From Saposhnikovia divaricata (lineage: Eukaryota > Streptophyta > Magnoliopsida > Apiales > Apiaceae): a stretch of 64,000 bases of DNA. This document shows, piece by piece, positions 1 through 10,353 of this stretch. Location: NCBI GenBank assembly GCA_036435485.1, contig CM071597.1, positions 10,285,881 through 10,349,880 on the forward strand, in the 5' to 3' direction. Under the pieces are notes generated by a model. That model was not told the DNA's origin. It saw nothing but the letters and a program-made list of their open reading frames with translations, and did not search any database. Numbering within the stretch: the stretch's first letter is position 1; each line of letters starts with the position of its first letter. A program made the position numbers and the translations under genes.

Positions 1-60
1 CAATATGTCTAGTCAAACTCACTATAATAACACTAGTACAAAACTGGCTTTTTACATCGG

Positions 61-510
61 TTAAATATGTCTTATACGTCGATTAAATGGCGATGTATAG
101 AGGGGCGACGTATAAAGTCACGAGTATTTTACGTCGATTAAAAAGGTGACGTATAAAGTCTAAATATACGTCGCTAAAAAGCCGACGTATAATGTTGAAA
201 AAACCGACGTATAATGTTTAAGAAAGGTGACGTATAATATCCAAAAAGCCGACGTATAATGTTGAAGGCGACATATATTGTCCAAAAAGTCGACGTATAA
301 AGTCTAAATATACGTCGCTAAAAAGTCGACGTATAATGTTGAAAAAACCGACGTATAATGTTTAAGAAAGGTGACGTATAATATCCAAAAAACCGACGTA
401 TAATGTTGAAGGCGGCATATATTGTCTAAAAAGCCGACGTATAATGTTGAAGAATCCGACGTGTAATGTAGAAAAAAGGCGACGTATAATGTCCAAAAAA
501 CCGACGTATA
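61..510. repeat. Left subterminal repeat array of CACTA A1
   Basis: More than a dozen short repeats built on CCGACGTATAATGTT and GCGACGTATAA are spaced about 20-30 bp apart, mostly in one orientation. A longer unit (about 120 bp, starting near 160 and again near 290) is also repeated. In En/Spm elements such subterminal motifs bind the transposase TnpA. That role here is inferred from family knowledge. Confidence 0.85.
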
Positions 511-932
511 TTATCCACAAATTTTTTTTTTAAAAAAATTTCTTTTATTTTTGTATACAAAAAACCTTTAAGAAAAATTAATTTCTTATTATTTCTGTAT
601 ACCAAATAATGGCTAAAAATTCAAAACCAAAATTTGGTATGTTATCTGGAGTATAACAGAATAACCAATTATGGATCATTACACTGTCATTTGTCACCAG
701 CTTTAAAGCTGTTTATTGCCATTACCAAAGAGCTGAATACTAATATTCTTATAACTTCGTACAGGGCTTCCAAGGCGAAAGTCCTGGTCCATTCTATGAG
801 GTTCCCAGAAAGCATTCATGTAAACATGTAGACAATAAGTAAAATGTTGGACAAAAGACTACATACAATGCAACGAAAACTTGAGCATCATGTTGTGTCA
901 CGCTCAATGTCAGTGGTAGCATACTCCCTGAC

Positions 933-1292
933 TTAGCGGCAGTGGTTAAAAAATCGAGATCGACTTGCACGGATACCACTAGAAGAGCTTTGCACATGTG
1001 GTGTTCCCTCAGACAGATCTGACCAGGAGATATTTCCTTCCAAGACAAGGATTATCTGTGTCATTTTTATGAATTTGTTGTCAGAAGGTACACAAAATAA
1101 TACTCCTCAGTAAATGCAAATTATGGATACCTCACTCATTCGTGGTCTGCACCAATCAAGATTACGGATGCATGCAACAGAACATGCAACCATGGAAGCC
1201 ATCTCTTCAGTATTATAATCCTCTTGTAGTCGAGGATCAGCAAGACCATATAAATCTTTAGTCTCTAGAGCTTTAGTAAGCAAAGGCCTGGC
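933..1292 (-). pseudogene. Captured PERK-type receptor kinase fragment (two C-terminal exons)
   Basis: Two minus-strand exons with usable splice sites can be read. Exon 1131-1292 follows a TTGCAG acceptor and precedes a GTATCC donor. It encodes a stretch with ARPLLTKALE, DPRLQEDYN, EMASMVAC and RPRMSE, which is the end of the kinase C-lobe in the proline-rich extensin-like receptor kinases (PERK). Exon 933-1055 follows an ACACAG acceptor, continues with VLEGNISWSDLSEG (the PERK segment just after the kinase domain), then stops at TAA 933-935. Everything upstream of the C-lobe (extracellular part, membrane span, ATP site, catalytic loop) is absent, so this cannot be an active kinase. It lies inside the CACTA element, in the same orientation as the other captured pieces. 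Confidence 0.82.
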
Positions 1293-1889
1293 CTGCAAGT
1301 CCCAAACAAACATATCACAACTATTGAACAAGAAAATGTGTAAATGCATCTAATGGAAAACTATATATATGATTAGTGAAGTGCCACCCAGGTTGTAGGA
1401 AAAACCAGTCCATGAACATGCTACTTTATGCTATTTCCAACTTCATTTCTTTTGGCGACAAATAATGAGCTAATGATAATAATTGACACAAAAATGATTT
1501 ATCATGAGTTAATTGCAATGTGCCTAATTATCTAGGTTTTTTTCTTAACTGCATTACATTAGGTTTATTATTATTTTGGTTAGCCTCTTAGCCTCATATT
1601 TTGTATATGCCTTAACGACACATCTGCATTTTGTAATACATTTACTCCTTCCCTCTGATCAAAACAGTAACAAACAAAACAAAAATGTTGCATTGTATTT
1701 TTAAATTAGCTAATAATTTTCCTCACTATATGATGTACCTTCCCCTAAAACATACATCAATTTTTAAATAACTGCCTAGATAAATCAATACCGAAAAACA
1801 GGGCATACCCAACTGTTATGAAAACATGCAGTATTGTCCGCATTAAAACAACCACAAACCTGGTAGATCTATTACCAACTATCAATCAA
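1293..1889. other. Internal CACTA DNA, no coding recognised
   Basis: AT-rich sequence between two captured exons. It is probably intron and flanking DNA brought in with the PERK and S15a fragments. I see no further exon, repeat array or terminal motif in it. Confidence 0.5.
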
Positions 1890-1946
1890 CTTCTCTGCAT
1901 TGAACATGCTTTTTAGAGCGTCATTCAAGACACTAACTCTCACCAT
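1890..1946 (-). pseudogene. RPS15A: Captured 5' coding fragment of 40S ribosomal protein S15a (uS8)
   Basis: Nineteen codons on the minus strand start with ATG at 1946 and read MVRVSVLNDALKSMFNAEK, the near-invariant N-terminus of eukaryotic ribosomal protein S15a. After the AEK codons the frame leaves the S15a sequence, and no later S15a exon is found in the element. The fragment is therefore only the start codon region, possibly the end of a captured first exon. The bases before the ATG resemble a 5' leader. The full protein is about 130 residues, so under 15 percent is present. The sister copy at 57498-57554 has two residue changes. Confidence 0.8.
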
Positions 1947-3094
1947 CTTTCAAGCAAGACAGTTTGGATTAGACAAGATAAAGAAACCAGATACATACTT
2001 TGCAAGTGTCAACTAAGCATCCGTAGTAGCCACTAATATGGTTTGAACTTTGAAGATGGAGATTGAAGATTGAAGGCCTTGCAACTCAGATTGAATTGAA
2101 ATTAGAAGATGGAGATCGCAGACTGCTTTACACTCAATAAATTAGGAATTACAACATGTAATTGAAGCTTGAAGTCCTAATATAACTGGAGGCACATGAG
2201 CTTAAATCAATATGTTTCTGTAATTGGATTAGGAAGGAAAAAAATTAAAGAGGATGAGAAGCAATTGTTTCTATCTGATACATACTATTATTAGACTTTA
2301 CCGGAGCAAGGGTTTTCATTATTGCAAGTTAGTAGTACTGAGAGCAAGTTTGGTATTTAGCACCTATTACTGCTGGCGGGTAAAGTTATGGAATGCATAA
2401 CAATCACAAAAGCACTACACATGCTACCTTTCTTATTTTGTTAAATAGGGTAGCATATTTAGTTAAATAGAACTAAATCAAAAAATATATATACTTTACT
2501 TGTTAAGTTGCACCATATCTAAATTGCTGGATGATTTTTTTGCTTAGCAATCTTAACGTAGCATGTAAGAAATATCCCACTTAACATAGTAGTCTTTATA
2601 ATTTGCTATAGACGAGAACTCAAAGATCTCCAACGACCACAATTAGTTATGACAAATATTAATATTTAAGAACAACTTAAGTAGACACTTCATTAGATTC
2701 TTTATTCAAGGCTTGGGCGAGGGTGTGACTTACATTTATGGTCTATTCATCGAAAGAAATTATGACTTAGGTTGCTAATTTGAGATGCCAATATATATAA
2801 ATCCAAATTGTTTCCATAACTTTTCCAGGTCCAAAATATTATAAACTTTGCTCACACTTTATACGCACGCGACCTCAAAGAGAAATACTGATAACAAACA
2901 CAGGTGCAAACATAATACACACAGCTGTCCAAATCGACCAATTCAAAATAATAATATCTAAACAATTCTAAAAACACATCGATTGAGAGAGAAAATACAA
3001 AGATTAATCAAAACAAACTCGATATTGCAGAGAGAATCAGAAATAAACTTAATTCAAGAACAAACACACACGCGTAGAGAGAGAGAGGGGAGAC
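1947..3094. other. Internal CACTA DNA, no coding recognised
   Basis: AT-rich stretch between the S15a and lysine-rich fragments. It contains a diffuse duplication of gattgaagatt-like words near 2045-2110 and otherwise nothing I can name. It is conserved in the sister copy (57555-58728) with scattered substitutions. Confidence 0.5.
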
Positions 3095-3419
3095 CTGAAG
3101 ATAGTTTCTTCATTCTTCTTCAGATCATCTTTTTGTGCTTTTTCTTTGATCTGCTGCAACGCCGTCATGATTCCTTTTATATCACTGCAATTTTCAAACA
3201 TACACACACTTATTAGATCATCAAATTCGTTTAGATCTCATAACAAACATATATACACATAATTTCAAAACTAAAGGCAAAAATGAATCGAGCTTACTTA
3301 GATAACTCAGGACTGAAATCATCATCGTTGTCGATGAAAACTCGTTTCTTGAGTGATTTTGAAGGCTCTTTTGCCTCCGATGATCTCTTCTTCTTCAAGC
3401 TTCCTTTCGCCATCGACAT
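3095..3419 (-). pseudogene. Captured 5' exons of a lysine-rich, coiled-coil-like gene (unidentified)
   Basis: Two exons read cleanly on the minus strand. Exon 1 (3298-3419) starts at ATG 3419, encodes a basic stretch including MAKGSLKKKRSSEA and an acidic FIDNDDDFSPEL, and ends at a GTAAGC donor. Exon 2 (3095-3184) follows a TTGCAG acceptor, joins in frame, and encodes a helix-prone, charged segment including ALQQIKEKAQKDDLKKNEE, ending at an AG/GTCTCC donor. The reading frame is open across both exons here and in the sister copy (58729-59053), and splice sites are intact in both. I do not recognise the parent gene. The 3' part is missing, so this is a 5' fragment on which a chimeric transcript could begin. 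Confidence 0.6.
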
Positions 3420-3469
3420 CGATTGAACTATAAACAATAAATCGAGAACAAATTAGAGAAATTCCATGG

Positions 3470-3471
<2 letters not shown>

Positions 3472-3523
<52 letters not shown>

Positions 3524-3542
3524 TATAGCACATATATGCATA

Positions 3543-3585
<43 letters not shown>
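3472..3585. repeat. (GA)n microsatellites
   Basis: Two runs of GA dinucleotides (about 3472-3521 and 3545-3585) lie just upstream of the lysine-rich exon start on the minus strand, where they would read as a CT-rich leader. The first run is missing from the sister copy near 59090. Confidence 0.95.
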
Positions 3586-3589
<4 letters not shown>

Positions 3590-3704
3590 GGCATGGAATA
3601 TAGAGAATGGGTTGAATTTGGGGATAGTGGAGAGCATCGAGAAATAAAAGAGTAAAGTACGTCTACGATAAAAATCTGGATTGAATTTTATATGTCTGTT
3701 GATG

Positions 3705-3805
3705 AAAGGACCGTCGTATAAATTATAATTTTATACGTCGGGTTTAAAAACAATAGTGTAAAAAGAGCTTATATACGTCGCTTTTTATTAACCGACGTAT
3801 AAAGT
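3705..3805. repeat. Subterminal repeats isolated by the LTR insertion
   Basis: ATACGTCGG, ATACGTCGC and CCGACGTATAA motifs occur here, about 2 kb inside the right end. They are the same motifs as at 5555-5760. The simplest reading is that the original right subterminal array was split by insertion of the 3813-5543 LTR. Confidence 0.75.
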
Positions 3806-3812
3806 TGATAAG

Positions 3813-5543
3813 TGGATTTTATATCCACTTGGATCGCTTCAATTCGGTTTAAATTGATTGTCTTGGACTCAAGTTTGTTGTAGTTTTGATGTGTTTTGTG
3901 TAGTTGTGCAGGTTTGTAAGATTGTCGATTATGGTTAATGCTTCCGTCATTTTTGGAGTTAAATTTGTGCAATGGAATGAAGAATAGAGTTGTATTAAAC
4001 TATCATGAAGGTTCCTAAGTCGAGGGAAATAAAAAATGTGATCTAACGCAAAAAGAACGGGCGAAAACGGAGCATGAACGAAAGAATTAGAGCTGAAAAT
4101 GACGCGACGGAGAGCCAGGCGTAGGCTGCCCCAAACCAGGCGCAGGCTGCGCAGAATACAGTGGAATTCGTGCAGGCTGCGCACCTGATGCGCAGGCTGC
4201 GCGCACACGCATTGCTGAAAAATTACAGTTTTGCCCTTATTCACTGTTTTGGCCATATCTTGAGTTCTACAAGTCCGTTTTGGACGATCTTATTGTCCAT
4301 GCAAAGATAACGAGATTCTCTATCATTCTAAAGTGGTTCAGAGGTCCAATTACTAATGGAACGGCCCAGAAATATTGAAGAAAAGTCAGCTACGAATTTT
4401 CCTTCAAAACATAATAAGTTTAGGAATCGTATTTTGCAGAAATTCTATTATAAGTCTGTTTTGGTAGTTTCTTGCTGAAAAAGACTCCTAGGGCCTATAT
4501 AAACACATCCTACCATCATAAAATGACCAACACCCACAAATTCTCATCATAACATAGAGAGAGAGCCGAGAGACGGAGATTCAGAGTTGGAGAAGGATTC
4601 CTATGCTCGTGACAAGCAACGGAGATCTAGATCTACTTTTCGTTTTCTTCTATTAGGCAAACTCTTGGATGTTTTTGGGATTTGTTTTCTAAACCTTATT
4701 ATTCTAGTTTTATTATTATTCATACTTTGTTTATTATCATGGTTTCATCAAATCCCATGGTGACGAACGGTTCGATTATGAATTAATCGTTGTCGTGGGA
4801 TTCTAACGGATTTATTTATGGAGCTTTAGTATCTTGATGATTTAAAGATCTATATGTGATGTATATCTGATATCCTCGTATGGTTGTGCTTAATTGTTAG
4901 ATGCGTAGCTAACATCTAATTTGTTAATCTCTTGTGAAGTGAAAGTGGATCTTGAGATTTAGAACATGCCATGCTAGCATAGGTTCATGATTTTTATCAA
5001 TGTGATTCGTAGTATGAGATGAAAATACTTATATTGCCCTGTGTGATCTTTATGGATAACTTGTTCTTCAACCGTTATGTTTTCAAATTCTATAGACATA
5101 TAGGGTCTAAGCATAATTGGTGTCTATTCATCTTCTATCTCTTTGGTGGATGTATGTTTAGTTTGGTATACGTATGCTGACAGGTAGCATGTACTTGTTT
5201 CGTGTTATCCAATCAGATATCATAACTATTGCATATAGTGATTAAAGGCGTCAGATCTAAGCGAAGTATTTAATGAAATTAGGATCCCATGTTACTCTTG
5301 TAGAAGTAATTCGATTCCAATTCTCATTAGTTAAGTAATTCTTAGTTTGTTAATTTCCTTTTTAGTTAATTTTAGTTAATCAATCCCAATCTTGTTAATT
5401 GTCTTAGCAGTGAGTAATAACCATACATTGTTGCATAGGTACATTGACTGAATTAAAACCTAAACCAGATCCCTATGGGAACGAACTCGACGTATTCAGA
5501 TATTACTTTTGACCACGTACGCTTGCGTGATTTTGTGTAAACA
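3813..5543 (+). mobile_element. Solo LTR, Ty3/gypsy-like, nested in CACTA A1
   Basis: About 1.73 kb without coding, running from TGGATTTTATATCC to GTGTAAACA, inserted between subterminal repeats. The 3' end has the layout typical of plant Ty3/gypsy LTRs: a segment reading AACCAGATCCCTATGGGA followed by TTTTGACCACGTACGCTTGCG. No internal domain, primer site or second LTR is present. Candidate TSDs (ATAAG and AAAGT) do not match well, so the exact ends are uncertain. The same insertion is at the same place in the sister copy, so it came before the segmental duplication. Confidence 0.6.
4108..4210. repeat. GC-rich motif cluster, GCGCAGGCTGCGC
   Basis: Five variants of the self-complementary-leaning motif CAGGCTGCGC occur in about 100 bases inside the solo LTR, a sharp GC-rich island in AT-rich DNA. 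The sister copy carries it at about 59664-59764. Confidence 0.8.
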
Positions 5544-5549
5544 AAAGTA

Positions 5550-5770
5550 GAATTATATACGTCGCCTTTTAGTCAACCGACGTATAAAGTAGCATTATAT
5601 ACGTCACCTTTTCCTTAACCGACGTATAATATGGCCTTATACGTCGGCTTTTTCTTGAACCGACGTATATAACTGCTTTATACGTCACCTTTAGGCGGAA
5701 CCGACGTATATAACTACTTTATACGTCGCCTTTTGCCGGAACCGACGTATTAGAGGCGACGTAAAAGATC
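5550..5770. repeat. Right subterminal repeat array of CACTA A1
   Basis: Alternating ATACGTCGCC / ATACGTCACC and AACCGACGTATA motifs, paired so that neighbouring copies face each other. They mirror the left array at 61-510 and run into the right terminal repeat. Confidence 0.85.
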
Positions 5771-5849
5771 AATTTTGTACTAGTGTAATTTGACCAATCA
5801 GATTGCTTTTTCAATGTCTCACTCATAAAAGGCTATATATATATATATA

Positions 5850-6045
5850 GAGTAATGCTAGGTACCCAAATTGATACCCAAAAATTACTCCCAAATAATG
5901 TGGCAAAGCTTACATGACATAGTGAAAATTTTTGATTGGGTGGTTGGTGTGAATGTAGGGGTCCATTATTATTATAACCAATTGAATTGCTACACTTGTC
6001 ATTTGGGAAATTTTTTGGGAACCAATTTGGGGTAACTAGCATTTT

Positions 6046-6047
<2 letters not shown>
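5850..6047. mobile_element. MITE with about 40-bp terminal inverted repeats
   Basis: The left end, starting GAGTAATGCTAGGTACCC, matches the reverse complement of the right end (GGAAAATGCTAGTTACCC). Both ends continue with AAATTG and a CCC-AAAAA stretch. The 198-bp body has no coding. It sits inside a TA microsatellite, which hides the target duplication, so the superfamily is undecided. A sister copy is at 61406-61603. Confidence 0.7.

Positions 6048-6127
<80 letters not shown>
6048..6127. repeat. (TA)n(TG)n compound microsatellite
   Basis: About 16 TA units followed by about 22 TG units. The sister copy (61604-61695) has a longer TA run and a shorter, interrupted TG run. Confidence 0.97.
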
Positions 6128-6131
<4 letters not shown>

Positions 6132-7154
6132 CACGAATTAAAATAAGACACTTTGTATGTGGAACCACTTTTAATCCCTAGCATTGCTCTTTTTTATTTT
6201 TAACAAATTAATCCCTAATAATTTTGACCCACTTATTCAATGTAGTCTGGTCAATATTCCATTCGAGAAAATATAAAATTCCTGATAATAACAAATGTCA
6301 CTATGCACAAGTTAATTGTAGATTGTATTGGATCCTTAAAACATCAATAATATTAAAATTATGAGAATAATAAATTTGATTTGTAAAATAAATTCATAAA
6401 ATTCTCTGAAAAATGAATTGTACATAATGATAATGAAATAAATTAACATAAATTTTAATAGTATAGCGCATGATATGGTGATATCTAATAGGGAGTGTAA
6501 GTGGTTCATATATAAAACAAATTCAATATCTTTTTAACTAGGCAAAAACAAGGTTGTAAGCTATTGAAACAAAATTGAATATTAATATATGTAATTATTT
6601 TTAAATAGTGTAAAATTCTAATTTTATTTTTCAGTTATGTGATATTTATTTATTAATTTCAGATGATTAACAAAAAAAATTAATATAAAAAATATGAAAA
6701 AAGTTATAAGACAATATTTGGATGAGTGCCATAAATAACCACTCTTTTTTATTTCAAACCCAAACACGTTAAGCATCCGCATCCTATATGTCCACGGGAT
6801 ATGCCAATGCCACTTGCATTTCTTGGGTCATGCCGCTAACAGTGCAGTATTGGTTAGGTCACGCTACAGGTAAAAATGTAACAGAGAGGACACGTTGGAT
6901 ACGCCAGTTCGGAAGGCGTGTGTGAAGATATGCAATTGGTAGTGGTGTATCCTCACTTCTTCATATACGCAAGTTGGGAAGGCGTGTGTGAAGATATGCA
7001 GTTGGTAGGTGCGTATCCTCACTTCTTCTTCAATGAGAGAGAGCTCTCTCCACGACCATTCTAACGACGATATCTTTCCCTGACGAATCTCTCCGTTCTC
7101 CCGTCTCCGGTAATTTCTGACTACATTCTATACACCAATTAATTCGTTATTTAA
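6128..7154. other. Intergenic DNA with a 64-bp tandem duplication
   Basis: The first part (to about 6600) belongs to the segmental duplication. At 6901-6964 and 6965-7029 a 64-bp unit containing GGAAGGCGTGTGTGAAGAT is repeated in tandem. The DNA from about 6740 to 7154 is less AT-rich than its surroundings and resumes after the copia element at 12050-12220, so the copia element split it. A weak inverted similarity between 6733-6760 and 12200-12222 (AAATAACCACT) might mark the ends of an older element. Confidence 0.5.
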
Positions 7155-7485
7155 TGTTGAGTATACAACAACGAAAGCAAAACCCAAAGCGAATAAACAA
7201 GAACAAGAAAATAACGACAATCACACAAGACAAAGATTTACATGGTTCGGAAATTCCTACTCCACAAGCCGCACTAATTTTGTATTAATCTCTCACAATT
7301 GTGTTGTGTTGTGTTGTTGTTACAATTACATTAGTATTTATAAGAGAAGAAACTGTGTCAACCAATCAGAGTCTAATTCTGAAATTCGTAACTCTAATCC
7401 TAACTCTAATTAGAGTCAAATTCAGGAATTCCCAAGTCAAATCAGAAACCAATTCTGAAATCTAATAGACTCCACAAACCCAACA
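7155..7485 (-). repeat. copia-1 3' LTR
   Basis: 331 bp, TGTTGAG to CAACA. It matches the 11720-12044 LTR apart from a handful of substitutions and short indels, including an extra TGTGT unit. Confidence 0.93.
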
Positions 7486-7639
7486 ATCTCCCACTTGGAG
7501 TCTGACCACATCTTCACTTCACTCTTGTAAATCTAGTAACAAATAATCCCTCCATCAATAACTCTAACTAGTGCAGCGCCTTCTCATCAATCAGTTCTGA
7601 AGGATAGTTGAAGATATTCAAAGCTTCAACTTTTCATTA

Positions 7640-10129
7640 GTAACCACCTTAGTCAACATATCTGCAGGATTCTTTCAAGGACAAAGTACCATTGCTAATG
7701 AACTCTCTTGTAAAGTGATATCTCAGCTGAATATGCTTCGTCCTAGCATGAAACACAGGATTCTTTGCAAGATGAATAGCACTCTGACTGTCGCTATACA
7801 AAGCATTGTCCGCCTGTTTCTTGCCCAACTCCTCAAGAAAATTCTTCAACCAAATCATCTCCTTGCTAGCTTCAGAGATAGCCATATATTCTGCTTCTGT
7901 GGTTGAAAAAGCAACACTCTTTTGAAGGTGAGACATCCAACTAATTGTTGTGCCACCCAACGTGAAAATATATCCCATAGTACTTTTTCTTGTATCCAAA
8001 CATCCACCCAAATCTGCATCAGAGAACCCTTCCAAGATAACATCTTTCTTGTTGAAACATAACACAACCTTGGATGTGCCTTCAAGTAGCGCAACAACCA
8101 CTTGACTGCTTCCCAATGCTCTCTTCCTAGATTAGACATGAACCTGCTAACAACTCCCACTGCATGAGCAATATCTGGCCTTGTACACACCATAGCATAC
8201 ATCAACCTGCCAACTACAGATGCATACGGAACTTTAGCCATATCTTTCTTGCCTTCATCCGTTTTAGGTGACTGCTTCTTCGTGAGATTAAAGTGAGTCG
8301 CCAACGGTGTACTTCTGGTCTTCACATCCTGGACACTGAATTTCTGCAACAATTTCTCAATATACTTCTCTTGAGATAATTTCAAAGTACCTTCAGATCT
8401 TTCCCTTATGATGCTCATACCAAGTATCTGTTTTGCCGCACCCATATCCTTCATCTCAAACTCCTCAGACATCTGTCTCTTTAACTTGTTAATTTCCCTC
8501 ATGTTTGATCTTGCTATCAACATGTCAACAAAATACAACAACAATATGATATAAGATGAATCAAATTGTTTAAAATAACAACAATGATCCATAGCACTCC
8601 TAGTGTACCAATTCTTCATCACAAAGCTATCAAACTTCAAGTACCATTGTCTTGGCGCTTTCTTCAAACCATACAAGCTTTTTATAAGCTTGCAAACAAG
8701 ATTTTCTTTCCCAGCTACCTGAAATCCTTCTGGCTGTACCATGTAGATGTCTTCCTCAAGATCACCATGTAAGAACGCGGTCTTAACATCTAGTTGCTCT
8801 AGATGTAACTCCTCTGCAGCCACAATACTTAGCACAATTCTAACAGTAGTCATCTTAACAACCGGAAAAATATATCTGTATATTCAATACCCTTTTTCTG
8901 TTGATAACCCTTGACTACTAACCTTGCTTTGTATCTCTTGCTTCCATCAGGTTCTTCTTTGATCCAGAACACCCACTTATTCTGTAAAGCCTTCTTTCCT
9001 GCTGGTAACTCTGTTAAAGACCAAGTCTCATTCTTCTCAAGAGAACTCATCTCTTCTTCCATGGCTGATTTCCACTGAACTGAATCATCCACCTGAACTG
9101 CCTCTGAATAACACTGAGGCTCTCCATCCTCAGTCAATAACATATAATATGCTGAAGGAGAAAATCTTTGTGGTGGCCTCACAATTCTGCTAGATCTTCT
9201 TATCTCAGCCTGTGGAGTAACTGGAACCGTGTCATTACCATTCCCCAAACTCCCACTATTTTCTGCAAGATTTTCTTCTGTAATCTCTTCAAGAACTGCT
9301 TTCTCTTTCTCATGTTGTTCCTTTGCAAACTCAGAATCGACTGCAAGCTTATCCTTGTACACTACACTCTCGTTAAAAGTAACATCTCTACTTCTAACGA
9401 CCTTCTTCGTTAGTTCATCCCAGAAACGGTAACCCATATCATCTGAGCCATAACCAATGAAGATACACTTCTTTGCTTTTGGATCAAGCTTGTCCCTGTC
9501 AGAGTCTTTAACACGCACATAAGAAACACAACCAAAAACTCGCAAGTGTGAAAGATTTACCTCCTTTTCTGCCACTCTTCTTCAGGAATCGTGAACTTCA
9601 AAGGAACTGAAGGTCCTCTATTTATGAGATACGCTGCTGTGCTAACTACATCTGCCCAAAAAGTCTTTGGCAACCCTTCATGCAATCTCATACTCTTGGC
9701 CCTCTCATTCAAGGTTCTATTCATGCGCTCTGCAACACCATTCTGCTGCGGTGTCTCTGGAATAGTTTTGATCATTCTAATTCCATATTCTGCGCAATAG
9801 CTTTTAAACTCATCACTACTGTACTCACCACCATTATCTGACATCAAACTCTTAACCTTCAAACCGGTCTGATTTTCAACTTCGGTCTTCCACTTCTTGA
9901 AAGTAGCAAACATATCTGATTTATTCTTCAAGAAATAGACCCATACCTTTCTAGTGGAATCGTCAATGAAAGTGACATAGTAGCGAGATCCTCCCAATGA
10001 CGCAACTGTTGTTGGACCATATACATCTGTACAAACTAGCTCTAGCCTCTCAGCCTTGGGTGTCTTCCCTAATTTTGCAAAAGTAACTCGTTTCTGCTTT
10101 CCAAGAACACATGGCTCACAGAACCCAAC
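7640..10129 (-). pseudogene. copia-1 pol remnant: integrase, reverse transcriptase, RNase H
   Basis: The integrase core (9557-9997) shows the YYVTFIDDST and MSDNGGEY motifs and an HxxN-type E-motif region (PQQNGVAERMNRT). A frame change near 9570 leads to the integrase tail and the RT start (8850-9575). A second near 8850 leads to the RT core (7855-8853) with LDVKTAFLHGDL and SLYGLKKAPRQWY. The catalytic YVDD box reads YFVD, so one of the two catalytic aspartates is lost. A third frame change near 8110 leads to RNase H (7649-8116) with FSDADLGG, TEAEYMA and SDSQSAI. The break points and the damaged RT box show it cannot make an active polymerase. Confidence 0.93.
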
Positions 10130-10132
10130 TTC

Positions 10133-10350
10133 GGGGGTGTTTGGGGGAACTTTTTTCCAGAATAAGTCAACTTATTTTAAGACAAAGTTGGAGATTCCTA
10201 ACATTCCAACTTATTTTCCAACTTATTTTTGCAACTTATTGAATCTCAAACAAACATTAGATACTTATATATAAAAAATTATCAAAATATAAAATTTTTA
10301 CCCGAAAATAAGTCAATAAGCCACTAAAATAATTTTTCCCAAACAGGCCC
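10133..10350. mobile_element. 218-bp MITE inserted in copia-1 integrase
   Basis: The ends GGGGGTGTTTGGGGG and the reverse complement of CCCAAACAGGCCC form imperfect terminal inverted repeats around GTGTTTGGG / CTGTTTGGG. The 3-bp direct repeat TTC lies on each side (10130-10132 and 10351-10353). Removing the insert plus one TTC puts the flanking integrase codons back in one frame, which confirms the boundaries. The TIR type resembles PIF/Harbinger (Tourist) or hAT MITEs. A 3-bp TSD favours the former, although TTC is not the usual TWA. Confidence 0.85.
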
Positions 10351-10353
10351 TTC

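Larger units (their letters stand above)
31..5785. mobile_element. Non-autonomous Pack-type CACTA (En/Spm) element, copy A1
   Basis: The element begins CACTAGTACAAAA at 31 and ends with the exact reverse complement TTTTGTACTAGTG at 5785. It is flanked on both sides by the 3-bp duplication TAA (28-30 and 5786-5788). CACTA termini, a 3-bp TSD and dense subterminal repeats (CGACGTATA in both orientations) are the signature of the CACTA superfamily. I see no transposase coding, so it depends on a relative elsewhere. Inside are fragments of at least three host genes, all on the minus strand: PERK-type kinase, ribosomal protein S15a and a lysine-rich protein. A solo Ty3-like LTR sits near the right end. 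Length is 5755 bp. Confidence 0.9.
1..6600 (+). repeat. Segmental duplication, copy 1 (partner 55572-62190)
   Basis: This stretch matches 55572-62190 almost base for base. The match covers the 30 bases before the CACTA element, the element, its TAA target duplication, and about 800 bases after it (MITE, microsatellite and AT-rich DNA). Because host flanks are shared as well as the transposon, the two copies come from duplication of a larger segment. The left end of the duplication may lie outside the window. The match ends near 6600, where the partner is interrupted by a LINE poly(T) tract. Confidence 0.9.

Noticed and set aside
61..510. Short spaced repeats as a possible CRISPR array or operator cluster
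   Set aside because: They sit inside CACTA termini at both ends and in both orientations, as subterminal repeats do.
794..1048. Minus-strand frame starting MSWKEISPGQIC
   Set aside because: It is a shadow frame over the true PERK exon 933-1055, which reads in another frame.
3428..3637. Open frame on the minus strand rich in Leu-Ser
   Set aside because: It is the translation of (GA)n microsatellites and has no domain.
4056..4256. Minus-strand frame with PAHQVRSLHEFHC-like sequence
   Set aside because: It lies in the GC-rich motif cluster of the solo LTR and shows no family resemblance.
5833..6184. Frames with His-Thr and Ile-Tyr runs on both strands
   Set aside because: Translations of the TG and TA microsatellite beside the MITE; the same applies at 61377-61700.
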